A stretch of 44,939 nt of DNA from Clostridiales bacterium (GTDB taxonomy: Bacteria > Bacillota > Clostridia > Lachnospirales > WQUN01): the NCBI GenBank assembly GCA_031287685.1, contig JAITSQ010000027.1, forward strand, positions 1 to 44,939, in the 5' to 3' direction. The notes beneath the pieces were generated by a model. It saw only the letters and a program-made list of their open reading frames with translations, was not told the DNA's origin and did no database searches. This document shows, piece by piece, positions 23,149 to 33,700 of this stretch. The stretch's first letter is position 1. Each line of letters begins with the position of its first letter. The position numbers were made by a program, and so were the translations under genes.

Positions 23149-25236
23149 TTACAGGCGAATCAGCTCCGTTATGCTGAGCGCGATATTGTCAATTATATCA
23201 TAGAACTTATCGTTCAAATCGTAATATTTTCCGCTGGGTTTCGTCACGGGGTCGTAAGCGTCGATGCTCTCCCTGTCCTTGCGCGCCACGACGTATGCCG
23301 TCACGCCGCGCTCGGCCAGCATATCGCAAACGTCCCGGACGGACTTGCCGGAAGCGGTGGGCACGTGCGGCGGCGCGTCGGTGATGAGTATGAAGATATT
23401 GCGGCTTCCGGGGGGGGTTCTTGCCGTGTCAAGCAGGGCCGCGCCGGTCTCAAGAGCGTCGAGCGAGGATTCGGGTATGTCCCCGCCGTAGGTGCGGGGG
23501 ATGTTCTTGACCTGTTTCTGAAACTTAGCCACGTCTTCCGTGAAGTTGTAGACGCTGGGTTTTTCCTTCTCGCCCAAATCGCCGAAGCCGATAAGCCCAA
23601 GGCGGAACGCCGCGCCCTTGCTGCTCAAGATGTTTGAAAACTCAATCGCGCGGTCCTTCACTCCGTTTATATAGGTATCCATACTTCCGGTGGTGTCTAT
23701 TATGAACAGGGCGTTCACAAGCTCCCTCGCGGAGGCGGCGCGGGCGGGCGGAGGCGGCGCGGCGGGCTTGCTTCTGTCGAACTCCGCCCGCTGAACCACG
23801 CCGGTGGAGAGGTCCTTCACATAGACCTCAAAAAGGTTGTTTTCGTCGATGGCGTAGGTGATTTCAATCTGCGTCGCGCCGAGCAGGCCGGACAGCACGA
23901 CGCTGCCGATGTATTTCCGCTCGTCCTCGCGCCCGGCTTCCCACTGATAGACGTCCACGGAGACGCTCCCGGCGCCGTCCATAGCGGCGAAATTATTATC
24001 CGAGAAGCGGCAGGGGATGGGGCTGCCCATAGGAATAATGGGAATAAGGCCCTTTTCGAGAGTGGAGATATTCGTGACGGCGGAGGTGCCGAAAATCTGG
24101 CGCGTAATCTGGCCGACGCGCACGCTGGCGCCCGGCAGGTGGATAAGGTAATTATAAATGGCCGCGCCCATAGCCACGCTCTTGGCCGGGTCGGTGGCGC
24201 GGTAAGGCTCCTTTATGGCCCCGGCCACCATACGCTTCACCATCGGGATAAGCGTGCTCCCGCCGACCAGTATCACCTTGCTGACCTCGTCCGCGGAGCA
24301 GCCGGCGCGCGAGAGCGCTTCGGTCACGATGTCGCGGGAGCGGTCGATGTATTTGCGAATCATCGCCTCGAAATCCTCCCGCGTGATTTCAAGAGAGAGG
24401 TTCTTGGGCACGCCGTCAACTATCATAAGCGGCTGAATCCGCACGGAGGCCTTGTTCGTGCCGGAGAGCTTCTTCTTGGTCTGCTCCGCCTCCTGCTTGA
24501 GCTTTTGCAGGACGCGCTTGCGCTCCGCTTCGGAAAGGGAGTCTATGTTGAAATTATTCTGCTCAAGAAACGCAGCTTTCATATGGGAGATAAGCTCGTC
24601 GTCGAAATCGTCCCCGCCGAGGCTGGCGTCCCCAACGTCGGAAAGCTCCTGGAAGATTTCCTGGCCGTCGGCGTCTTTTGATACCTTAAGCACGCAGGCG
24701 TCGAAGGTGCCGCCGCCAAGGTCGTACACCAGGAGCGTCTGGGCGAAGCCCTGGCGGTAGCCGTACTCAATGGCGGCGGCCAGCGGCTCGGAGAGCAGGT
24801 GCACGCTGCCGAAGCCCGCCAGCAGGCCCGCCTGCCGCGTGGCGAAAATCTGCCTGTCGTTGAAATAAGCCGGGTGGGTTATGACGACTTCGCTGAAGCG
24901 CTCCCCGGACTGGGCTTCGGCGGTCTCTTTGATTTTCCTCAGGAGATGAGCGGAGACTTCCTCCGGGGAGACGGTCCTGCCGCCGCCCGCGCTGATTTTT
25001 TCGTCCGTGCCCATAAACCGCTTGACGGAAATAATCGTGCTTTCCGGATAGATAACCGCGCCGGATTTGGCTTCCTGCCCGGCGATTATGCCGTCCTCCG
25101 TGTAGCTGACGACGGACGGCAGGATTTCGTCCGAGCCGTCGATTTTTATGATTTCAAGCGCGTCGCTCTTGTCGGTGTAGATAACGCCGACGGAGTTTGT
25201 TGTGCCAAGGTCTATGCCTAAATATGAATATGCCAT
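23149..25236 (-). CDS. Hsp70-like chaperone fused to a von Willebrand A domain
   Basis: 695 residues. Residues about 1–370 form an Hsp70 nucleotide-binding domain: GIDLGTTNSVGV near the start, VYDLGGGTFDACV, and VILVGGSTLIPMV. Residues about 370–490 are a DnaK-like beta substrate-binding domain (PIIPMGSPIPC...). The helical lid is missing, and residues about 505–690 are instead a von Willebrand A domain with a MIDAS-like DTTGSMD at about 508, RLGLIGFGD and ILITDAPPHV. vWA domains bind ligands through a metal ion, so the chaperone appears to carry its own protein-binding module. It is the second gene of the operon, 185 bases after the other Hsp70-like gene, with palindromic modules between them. 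Confidence 0.88.
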   Translation of the reverse strand: MAYSYLGIDLGTTNSVGVIYTDKSDALEIIKIDGSDEILPSVVSYTEDGIIAGQEAKSGAVIYPESTIISVKRFMGTDEKISAGGGRTVSPEEVSAHLLRKIKETAEAQSGERFSEVVITHPAYFNDRQIFATRQAGLLAGFGSVHLLSEPLAAAIEYGYRQGFAQTLLVYDLGGGTFDACVLKVSKDADGQEIFQELSDVGDASLGGDDFDDELISHMKAAFLEQNNFNIDSLSEAERKRVLQKLKQEAEQTKKKLSGTNKASVRIQPLMIVDGVPKNLSLEITREDFEAMIRKYIDRSRDIVTEALSRAGCSADEVSKVILVGGSTLIPMVKRMVAGAIKEPYRATDPAKSVAMGAAIYNYLIHLPGASVRVGQITRQIFGTSAVTNISTLEKGLIPIIPMGSPIPCRFSDNNFAAMDGAGSVSVDVYQWEAGREDERKYIGSVVLSGLLGATQIEITYAIDENNLFEVYVKDLSTGVVQRAEFDRSKPAAPPPPARAASARELVNALFIIDTTGSMDTYINGVKDRAIEFSNILSSKGAAFRLGLIGFGDLGEKEKPSVYNFTEDVAKFQKQVKNIPRTYGGDIPESSLDALETGAALLDTARTPPGSRNIFILITDAPPHVPTASGKSVRDVCDMLAERGVTAYVVARKDRESIDAYDPVTKPSGKYYDLNDKFYDIIDNIALSITELIRL

Positions 25237-25282
25237 CGCTGATGGGTTCCTTTCTTACCGTTTTATTCTTTATCGCCTTAAT

Positions 25283-25425
25283 CGGCGTTCGAGATTGCCT
25301 AAAAATATTCAGGCAAACCAAAGCCCCCTGCTTGCTCGGTGTTTTGAGCCGCCGCTGGCTGCTCAAAGCCCCCTGCTTGCTCGGTGTTTTGAGCCGCCGC
25401 TGGCCGCTCAAAGCCCCCTGCTTAC
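25283..25425. repeat. Three palindromic modules between the two Hsp70-like genes
   Basis: One module with stem GATTGCCT/AGGCAAACC and two near-identical modules with stem GAGC(C/A)GCCGCTGGC(T/C)GCTC, each flanked by GCTCGGTGTTTT and AAAGCCCCCTGCTT. The last one touches the stop codon of the upstream Hsp70-like gene (25422–25424). Confidence 0.8.
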
Positions 25426-27068
25426 CCCTTTTCCAGCCGTACTTTTTCAAATCTTGACGGGTTGAAGTCCTTTTTATAGTCCGTCGCGGGGAAGTCCGCG
25501 CCGCAGCCCATATCCGCGACGCTGCCGTAGACGATGCCGCCCTCCTCCGCCGCGGAAATGGTGATGTTAAGGCGGGTCTTGCCGGAGGGGCGCGGCGGCA
25601 GGCCGGTGATTTCCACCTCGCCTATAAGGCGGCAGTCCCCGATGGAGTCGTCCTTATTGATACGCTCAAGGATTTTCAGGCCGAAAGAGGTCATATCCTC
25701 CTCGGTTTCGCCGTAAATGGGGAAAATCTTGCTTTTCGTGGCCAGGGCGTAGGTCGTGCCGCGTTTTATCATCGTGAAAAACGAACGCTTGTTCCCGTGG
25801 CAGACCTCGAAGCCTATGTCGTGCGGCACGGTCGTTTCAAACTCAATCGGCGGGGAGAGCTTTTCCGTCTCCATATCCGGCTGGGAGAGCAGGCCCATTT
25901 TCATAGCGGCGTAATACGTGGCGCCGAGGGATATATCCAGAGCGGGGGTGTCGGAGGCGTAAATCTTGTCCGCGTCCCGCGCTATGTCCATCAGCATTTC
26001 CCGCACCCAGGGCATCTGGCAGGAGCCGCCCTCGAGCAATATCCTGGTCACGCTCTCCGGGGAGAGCGGGCCGGTGTAGGCCTCCCGCAGGGTTTTCTGG
26101 GCGAGCTTGCGCGTTTTTTCTATAAACGGCGAGATAAGCGCCTCGAAATCCTCCCTCGAAAGCTGCTCCACGAACGGCGGTATGCAAAACGTGAAGGGTA
26201 TGCGGAAATTTTTCACGCCGGAGAGGCGCTCTTTCGCCTCCCGCGCTTTCAGCTCAAGCTCGACCTGGTTTTCGCGGGAGAGCGCCTCCCGCCCCTGGCC
26301 GGTTTTCCCGGCGATAAACTCATAACACCGGGCTATGACCGTCTCGTCCACGTTGTCGCCGCCGTGAAAGGCCTCGCCACCCTCGCTGATTACCTGCAGC
26401 TTAACGCCGCCGTCCGGCCGCTGAGCCACATTAAACACGGTTATGTCAAGCGTGCCCCCGCCGAAATCAAACACCATTATTTTTTCGCCGAAATTCAGCT
26501 TGTTTTTGAAATTATAGGCCAGGGCGGCGGCTTTCGGCTCCTCCACCAGACAGATGAGGGCGTCCTTGAGGCCCGCCAGCTCACAGGCGCGCATTGTGGC
26601 CTTTTTGGCCGCGTCGTCAAAATCATAGGGGACGCTGACCACCACGCCGGCAATCTCCGCCTTGGGGTTCAGGTTTTCGCAATGGTCGATGAGCGCGCGC
26701 AGGATGCGGGCCGACAGCTCCTCCGGCGCGTATTCCCGCCCGGCTAAGGGGAAGGCCTCCGCGGTGCCCATTTTGCGCTTGACGGAGCGCGCGGTGGCGT
26801 CGGGATAAATTTTCAGGGAGCGGTAGGCCTCCTCGCCCACGACCCACTCCCCGGAGGCGCCCTCCTCGTCCGCGCGGTATTGCACCACCGACGGCATAGG
26901 CGCCTTGCCGAAACCGTTGCTTATGTCAATCGGCACGGGCTTTCCGGACACGGAGTCCCAGAAACTTATGACGGAGTTCGTCGTGCCAAGGTCTATGCCC
27001 AGGATGTAATAATCCTCCGCGAGCTTCCCGTCGCGTTCTATTTGCCGCTTATAATCCTCCCAGTTCAA
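25422..27068 (-). CDS. Divergent Hsp70-like protein
   Basis: 548 residues from the TTG at 27068 (GAGAGGG 9 bases upstream). A TTG at 27110 is possible but lacks a ribosome site. After a charged leader of about 20 residues come GIDLGTTNSVISFWDS, a VYDLGGG-equivalent FDFGGGTLDITVF, and LLEGGSCQMPWV, where the adenosine motif is altered (usual GGSTRIP-like). A shortened beta substrate-binding region follows (IEFETTVPHDIGFEV...) and there is no helical lid, so it is shorter than DnaK. It is the first gene of the operon and distinct from housekeeping dnaK, with no grpE or dnaJ alongside. The promoter at 27138–27167 overlaps that of the divergent tRNA gene. Confidence 0.85.
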   Translation of the reverse strand: MNWEDYKRQIERDGKLAEDYYILGIDLGTTNSVISFWDSVSGKPVPIDISNGFGKAPMPSVVQYRADEEGASGEWVVGEEAYRSLKIYPDATARSVKRKMGTAEAFPLAGREYAPEELSARILRALIDHCENLNPKAEIAGVVVSVPYDFDDAAKKATMRACELAGLKDALICLVEEPKAAALAYNFKNKLNFGEKIMVFDFGGGTLDITVFNVAQRPDGGVKLQVISEGGEAFHGGDNVDETVIARCYEFIAGKTGQGREALSRENQVELELKAREAKERLSGVKNFRIPFTFCIPPFVEQLSREDFEALISPFIEKTRKLAQKTLREAYTGPLSPESVTRILLEGGSCQMPWVREMLMDIARDADKIYASDTPALDISLGATYYAAMKMGLLSQPDMETEKLSPPIEFETTVPHDIGFEVCHGNKRSFFTMIKRGTTYALATKSKIFPIYGETEEDMTSFGLKILERINKDDSIGDCRLIGEVEITGLPPRPSGKTRLNITISAAEEGGIVYGSVADMGCGADFPATDYKKDFNPSRFEKVRLEKG

Positions 27069-27102
27069 GAAAAAACACCCTCTCAGGATAAATTTTAACC
27101 CG

Positions 27103-27129
27103 TACAGCAATTTTGAAAATCGCTATAAA
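27103..27129. repeat. Empty MITE-like element (ends only)
   Basis: ACAGCAATTTTGAAAATCGC followed by TATA: the two characteristic ends of elements D and E joined with no interior. It lies in the 5' leader of the divergent Hsp70 gene. Confidence 0.5.
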
Positions 27130-27137
27130 AGATACGT

Positions 27138-27167
27138 AATATAATGAAGAAAAGTTTCGCTTGACAA
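27138..27167 (-). promoter_or_regulatory. Promoter of the Hsp70-like operon
   Basis: Minus strand TTGTCA (27162–27167), 18-base spacer, TATATT (27138–27143). Its -35 box overlaps the -35 box of the tRNA promoter on the other strand because TTGACAA reads TTGTCAA in reverse, so the two promoters may compete. Confidence 0.5.
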
Positions 27168-27188
27168 AGCCGTTAGGTGTGATATAAT
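27161..27188 (+). promoter_or_regulatory. Promoter of the tRNA-Ala gene
   Basis: TTGACA (27161–27166), 16-base spacer, TATAAT (27183–27188), about 28 bases before the tRNA. Confidence 0.8.
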
Positions 27189-27215
27189 AATTATTGTCAC
27201 ATCGGCGCAAGGCGC

Positions 27216-27288
27216 GGGGATATAGCTCAGCTGGGAGAGCGATGCGTTCGCAACGCATAGGTCAAGGGTTCGAGTCCCTCTATCTCCA
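27216..27288 (+). tRNA. tRNA-Ala (anticodon CGC)
   Basis: 73 bases with a full cloverleaf: acceptor GGGGATA / TATCTCC, D stem GCTC/GAGC, anticodon stem ATGCG/CGCAT with loop TTCGCAA (anticodon CGC), and T loop TTCGAGT. The G3·U70 pair, the main identity element for alanyl-tRNA synthetase, is present. The T stem has one A·C mismatch at its outer end. The CCA tail is not encoded (discriminator A, then GCC). It reads GCG codons, which suits a GC-rich genome. Confidence 0.93.
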
Positions 27289-27324
27289 GCCCCCTCCCTC
27301 TCTTATAGTTTTATTCTATCATTT

Positions 27325-27350
27325 TAAGGAAGCCTTCGGGCTTCCTTTTC
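27325..27350 (+). terminator. Terminator of the tRNA-Ala gene
   Basis: GGAAGCC TTC GGGCTTCC followed by TTTTC, about 35 bases after the tRNA. Confidence 0.75.
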
Positions 27351-27389
27351 TATATTTTCTCATAAACCGGGGGAAATTACAAGGGGGAA

Positions 27390-27455
27390 TTATAGCGATT
27401 CCCAATTTTATCAGCGAGGCTTGGGTTGGTTTGGCTTGCCCTAGATAAAATGGAA
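27390..27455. repeat. Decayed MITE-like element
   Basis: TATAGCGATTCCCAATTTTATC on the left pairs with GATAAAATGG on the right, but the right end has lost its GCTATA. It is a worn relative of the other elements. The rest of the 27289–27776 gap holds the terminator and the promoter, and I see no gene in it. Confidence 0.4.
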
Positions 27456-27612
27456 GTGTGTTTACAACGACGGGAGCCAAATTGATTACAAATGGATTTT
27501 TGTAACTAAATTGAAATTATTATCAACAATTTTGCGCTTGTTTTGTAACCGGAAAAAGGCTCGGATTTTGTCGCGCAACTCAAAATAAATCGCGGAGAAG
27601 CCGAAAAAAGTC

Positions 27613-27641
27613 TTGACTTGAGAGGGTGCGAGGATTATACT
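27613..27641 (+). promoter_or_regulatory. Promoter of the giant surface protein gene
   Basis: TTGACT (27613–27618), 17-base spacer, TATACT (27636–27641). It leaves an untranslated leader of about 130 bases. Confidence 0.65.
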
Positions 27642-27776
27642 TACATAACAATATCAAAGAGGAATTACGGGTTTCTTTTGCGGTTTATTATTACGGAGAC
27701 GTTACAATAGATTACAAAACGGCCACAAAAACTGTAAAACAACGGTAAAGTGATTTTAGCATAGGGGGAGATTCTC

Positions 27777-30700
27777 ATGGAAAAGAAAAGGTTCAAAAAA
27801 ACTAGAAAAACGGTCGCGGCGGCGCTTGCGGTTTCCATCGCGGTTTTGAGTTATCCGCAAGCGCCGTTTAGCAAAACGGCTCTCGCGGACGGCACGGCGG
27901 CCGCGCCCGTTGTGGTGGGTTTAGGCGCTCTCGGGGCGAACTCCGCCAGCCGGCAGGGCTACACTTGGGACGCGTCCGAGCAGACGCTGACCATTACGCG
28001 CGGCGGCTATTATGACATAGAGGGCGACGCGCCCGGCGACACGCGGCTCGAAATATGGAGCGCGGACGACGTTACCGTCACGCTTCGCGGCGCGAGTCTT
28101 GAAAACGGCGTTTTCGTAAACACGGCGGAACCGGTCGCGCTGGCTCTTTCCGGCGACAATGCGGTCGGCGGGGTTTCTATGACCGCTTCGGCCGACGTTA
28201 CGATTAAAGGCCCCGGCGCGCTGGCTTCGGCGGGCGCGATCGGCGGCGGCAAAGTTACCGTTGAAAGCGGCGAAATAACCGCGTCCGTTTCCGGAGAGGC
28301 CGCCGCGATCGGCGGCGCGGGCCAGGTTATTATCAAAGGCGGCAAAGTCTCCGCGACGGCGGAGGACGGCGCGGCCATAGGCGGAGGCGCTTCCGTTCAG
28401 ATTGAGGGCGGCGCGGTGAACGCAAGCTCCGTAAACGGCGCGGGCATCGGCGGCAATAAAGGCGAAGCCGGGGGGACGGTTAAACTCCTTGGCGGCTCCG
28501 TTAACGCGGTTTCCGCGAACGGCGCGGGCATAGGGTACGGCGCGGGCCTCCCGGAAGATGAGCGGGACGCGGCCAAAGCCGCCGGCCAGATTAACGGCGC
28601 GGCTGTTTACGCAAGCTCAGTTGAGCATACCTCCGCCCCTGTAAACTCGATTGTTATTATCGGGAACGCGGGCCGGGCCTATGGCGCGGCGGAGATTAAA
28701 AACGACTTCACAATCCCCGCGGGGGCGACGCTTACGGTGCCTTCGGCGCCGGGCGCGGCCAGCGTTACAATCCGCGGCGGGGTTGAGTTTAGAAACAACG
28801 GCGTGATTGTAAACAACGGCACAATAACCAGCAATACCGGCAAAGTTGTTAACAACGGAACCATCAGCGGCGCGAACGCCTCAAGCGTACCCACGGCCTC
28901 GGCTCCGGAGGCTCCCGCCGGCTTTGCGGCGGCTCCGAGCGCCAGCGGCGCGACCCTGACCTGGACGGTTCCGGCGGACGGCGGCGCGAAAATCACCGGT
29001 TATCAGTACGCTGTCGACGGCTACTGGTACGTCCTTAACGGCGCGGACCCGGCGGGCACGAAGATTACTCTGTCCACCCCGACGCAAATCAAAATCCGCG
29101 CTGTTAACGCGGCGGGCTTCGGAACGGAGTCCGCTTCGGTAAGCACCGCCCCCGGCCCCGCAAGCCAGCCGGGCATCAGGGTTTACTATGATAATGGCGG
29201 CTCCCGCCTTGAAATGGCGGACGGCGACAATAAATACGCCGACTTCGGCCCCCTCGGCACAAGCACGACCGGCGCGGCCGCGAGGAAATACGTTATAAGG
29301 AACACGGACGAAGCCGCGGCGACGCGCTCCGCCGTAATACTTTCGGTGACGAACAGCCCCGACAAGTTCCAGTTCAGCGCGGACGGCTCAACTTGGGTGA
29401 ACGCGCCCACGGCGGCCAACCCGTATGTTTTCGGCTCTATTCCCGCCGAGGGCGAGGTTTCTTTCTGGCTCCGCCCGAAAACCGGCTTAACCAGCAGCGA
29501 CGACCGGCCGGTTTCGGTAGTGGCGGTTTCGGACCAGAGCGGCTCCCGCTGGACCTTCATAACAATGTTTATAAATTACGACGCGCCGTCAATTAAGATT
29601 TATAAGGACGACGTTATTGAGGAGCTTTCCCAGACCGACAGCTACGGCCTGCTTGGCGAGTTCAACGGAACCACCGGCGCCAGCCCGGCCTCCAAGCAAA
29701 TCGCGGTTAAGAATATGAGCAACACCGCGGCGGCTTCGGCGGCCGTGGCCCTGGCGGGGACCAACGCGGCTAATTTTGAGATCAGCGCGGACGGCTCCTC
29801 CTGGGGGTCCGCAGCTTCGTTAAGTTTGGCGAAAGCCCAGGAAGAGGGCTACGTGAAGTTCGTGAACGTGCGCCCGAAAGCCGGCGTCGCCACCACGGGT
29901 GAGCAGGCCGCGACGGTTAATATCACCAGCGGCTCGGTTACGAGGAACCTTGACGTGAAATACGGGGTGCTGGCCGCCGGCTCGACTCTGCCGGCTCTTA
30001 CGGCGACGGCCCGGCCCGACCTCAATACCTCAAAACACGTGGCTGCCTTCAATGCCTCGGCGACGAAATTCCGAGGCGGCGATTCTACGAAGCGCGCGCA
30101 GGTGGACTTCGGCACGGAGCTTCAGAACCAATACACGGCGGCTTCCTACGGCGGCGGGCCTTACACGGTTCCCGTCGCTGTAACAAACACGGGTTCCGTT
30201 ACGTCGGGTTATCTGACGGCGAAAGTTGAAAACATCAAAAGAAACGGCGAGCCGCTTGTGTATAACAACACCTCCCTTCCTTTCAGGGGCGTAAGGCTGT
30301 CGAGCGATAAGCTGGCGGCGGGGGCGAGTACTGCGGCCGCAAACGAAACCGCCGCGAAAACCAATTTCAACGCTATTGTGAACTACAGCGGCCTTGATTT
30401 CGGCGAATACACGGGAGACCTTAATATTTATCAGGACGGCGTGCTGGCCGCCACCGTCACCCTCTACTTCGAGGTGCTGAAAACTGTTGACATTAAGCTG
30501 AACCCCCAGCCCATTGACCTTGGAGAGAGAACCGCCGGATACGCGGACGTCAGCAAAGCCGTAACCGCGACGAACATCGGCCAGTCTAACTCCGACGCGG
30601 CGACCGCCGCGGACCTTACGGACGTTAAGAAAAACGGCGCGGCCTTCCCGGGCACGGCGTTTACCTTAACCGGCGCGGCCCTCGGTTCGCTCGCCGAAAA

Positions 30701-33700
30701 CGGCGGAACGAAAGACTTCACGGTAGTTGCGGCAAACGGCTTGGCCGCCGGCGTTTATACGGCCAACGTAAAGATTAAGGACAAAGAAAACGGCGCGGAC
30801 GTAATCCGCGCGGTCGCGGAGGTGAAATTCACCGTTACCGCCCCGCCGCCGGCGGGAAGCGCTCCCGTTACCGCCGAAGGCGAAACCGGCTTCGAGGTGA
30901 ACGCGCCGGACGGCTATAACTTCGGCACGCTCAAGAAGGATTCGTATAACTACGACGCGGACGTACCCGCGAAGCGTTATAACATCAAGGCGGCAGGCGG
31001 CGCTTCGGACGGCTCGGGCGACGCTTCCCCCGACGAGGACGGCGGCTTGTCGGTAAACTCCACCGGCTTGATTGAGTTCATCAACACAAACCCGCATACC
31101 ACGACTCCGGCGAGTCCCCTCAGCCCATTCTGGCAGGGCCAGGTGTCTACGGAAACCGGCGCTTACACCGTTGTGGATTTTGGCGACCAGCCTTGGGACC
31201 CGAGCCTTTACGGCCCGCACAACCTCTTGTTTGGCCTGGCGCTCAAGAATAACTGGCCGGCCAGCTCGGCCCGCAATATAAGCGAGGTTCCTGGCAATAC
31301 CGGCGCTAACCATGGCGGTGAGATAGGCGCGGACGGCTTGGAGAACTGGGTGCCCACGCACACTCTCGAGGCGCAGGTATGGACTCCGGCGACGAACGCC
31401 TGGGGTCCGCTCGGCACGATATACGGCGGCAACGCGAATATACTGCCGTTTGACCTGAACGCTAACCCGTCCAAGCTGGCCTCCGGCGGAGGGATATCGC
31501 TTGTGGGGATGACGCCCGTGGCCCCCTCCTGGACCAATATGCAGCCTTACGGCGAGGGAACCTATAAGCTCCGGCTCGTGTACACCGCGTACTTCGAGGA
31601 CGGCACGACCGACAGCGCGGTTGTTGAAATAAGGATGAATATGGGTGCTCCGAGCGCGGCTCCGGCTCCCGCTCCCTCCGCACCCGCCACCGGCGCTCTT
31701 GACGTAAGCTTCTTAAGCGGCGGAGATAATTTCTACCTTTATAATGGCGCGGACGAGGATAAATCCGCCGGCGGCTTCACAATCCCGGCGCTTTCGGTAG
31801 GCGGCGCGCAGTATCAGCTTAAAATCCGCCCGCACGACGGCCTTCCGGCGGGAACCTACCGCGCGGAGGTTGAGGTGAAAGACTCGGTAAGCGGCGTTTC
31901 GGAGATTATCCCCGTTACCTGGACCGTGACCCCGGCGGTCTACACAATTGACGCGGCGTATGCCGGCGGCCCCGTAGGGAGCGCGCTTAACCTGCCCCCG
32001 GCTATTAAGGGAGTAAACCCCGGCGACTATACCTTCACCGTGACGAACACGGGCAACTCCCCCACGGGAGACTTGACCGTCGAGCTTCTTAACGTTGACG
32101 ATGACAATGACAGCACGGAGTTTAACCTGGGCGGCGGTTCCTCCGCCGTGACGAGCCTGACCCCGGGAAGCAGCGGCGACATCGCGATTCAGCTTAAGGA
32201 CAGCAAATGGACGGACGAAGGCGAACGCGCGGCCCGCGTCAAGATTACCGGCGGCAACGGCATCTCCAAGATTTTCCTGGTTAAGGTGCGCGTGGTTCCC
32301 GGCAACCATCACCTTAAGATGACTCTGGACCCGGCGCTTCCGGGCGCTGCCACCGCTTCCCACACTTGGGACGATTTGGAGTACGGCTTCGCTCATAACA
32401 ACACCACCCCGGTTGCAATCACCGTGACCAACGACGGCGCGGAGAAAGTTACGGGAGCGAAAATCCGCGTTTCAAGCGGCACCTCGACGGGCTTCGACTT
32501 CCTGACCGATACGGAAGGCACTGGCGACGCCCACGCGGTAAATGTCCCGGTTATCACCCTTGGCGACCTTGAGCCGGGCGAGAGCGTAACCGTGCGGATT
32601 CGGCCGTATAACGTAATCTCCGCCATTACCACGGAATATATCGACCTTATCTCGGAGGACGGCGACCTTGAGGTTTCCGCGCCCCCGACCAGCACGCCGC
32701 AGATTCAGTTAGTGGCGGTTATTAACAACCTCCCCGACGAGAGGGCGGATGAGGACGCGGCGGCGGTAACCACCGGCGGCTTCCGGTTTGTAGACGTCGG
32801 CGGAAACTCCTACTGGAGCGGCGCCTCGGATACGATGAACTGGAATAATGTTGAGGCCCCGGAGAACTATACCAACTGGGCGGACCCATATGTGGCCAAA
32901 ATCAAGGTTAAGAGCGGCTACGGCTCGTCCGACACGGCGCACAGCGTAAGCAATGTAAACAACACCACCGGAAACAACGGCGACAACGAAGGCACCTATA
33001 AGTTTGAGGGGCGGGTTTGGCTGCCGGATACGCAGTCGTGGAGCGCCTGGAAATGGGTTAACGCGCTGGGCGCCCCCGGCGAGGGCGACGCTCCCTTCCT
33101 TGTGAACGGCAACGTGGACGCGGTGCCGGCGGGCGGATACTCCAGCGAGTTTACCGTAACCCCGCCGCCGACCCTTACCAACGGCGAAGGCGCCTATGTT
33201 CTGCAGCTTAAGTACACGGGGTACTTCCCGGACGGCACGAGCAGCTCCTGCGTATCGGAGTTCAAAATAGGCTTTGGCGACGGCCCCTCACCGACGAACC
33301 CGGTTGGGCTGGCCATCTATGACGGCAGCGCCAACGTAACCGGCGGCGACGTTACCATAACCGGCGTGGAGGCCGGCGGCACAGGCTCCAACCCGCCGGA
33401 GAAAACCCTCGACGTTTGGAACACCAGCAGGGACGTTCCGACGGGCGACCACGTAACCGTAAGCATCGACAACACGAGCGACTTCGAGATTAAGCTCCCG
33501 GGCGGAACCTTCGGGACGGGTCCGGTTGACCTCGGCCAGCTCGACCCAAGCAACGATTATAAGGGCGGACCCGACACCGGTTCCTTCATAATCCGCCCGA
33601 AAACCGGCATAACCGGCGCGGGCGAGCACACCGCCGCAGTTACCATTACGGACGGCGCCGAAACCAAGACGGTCACAGTGAAATTCGTGATTCCGCCGTC

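Noticed and set aside
20805..27068. Housekeeping dnaK operon
   Set aside because: No grpE, dnaJ or hrcA. Both Hsp70-like proteins lack the helical lid and one carries a vWA domain.
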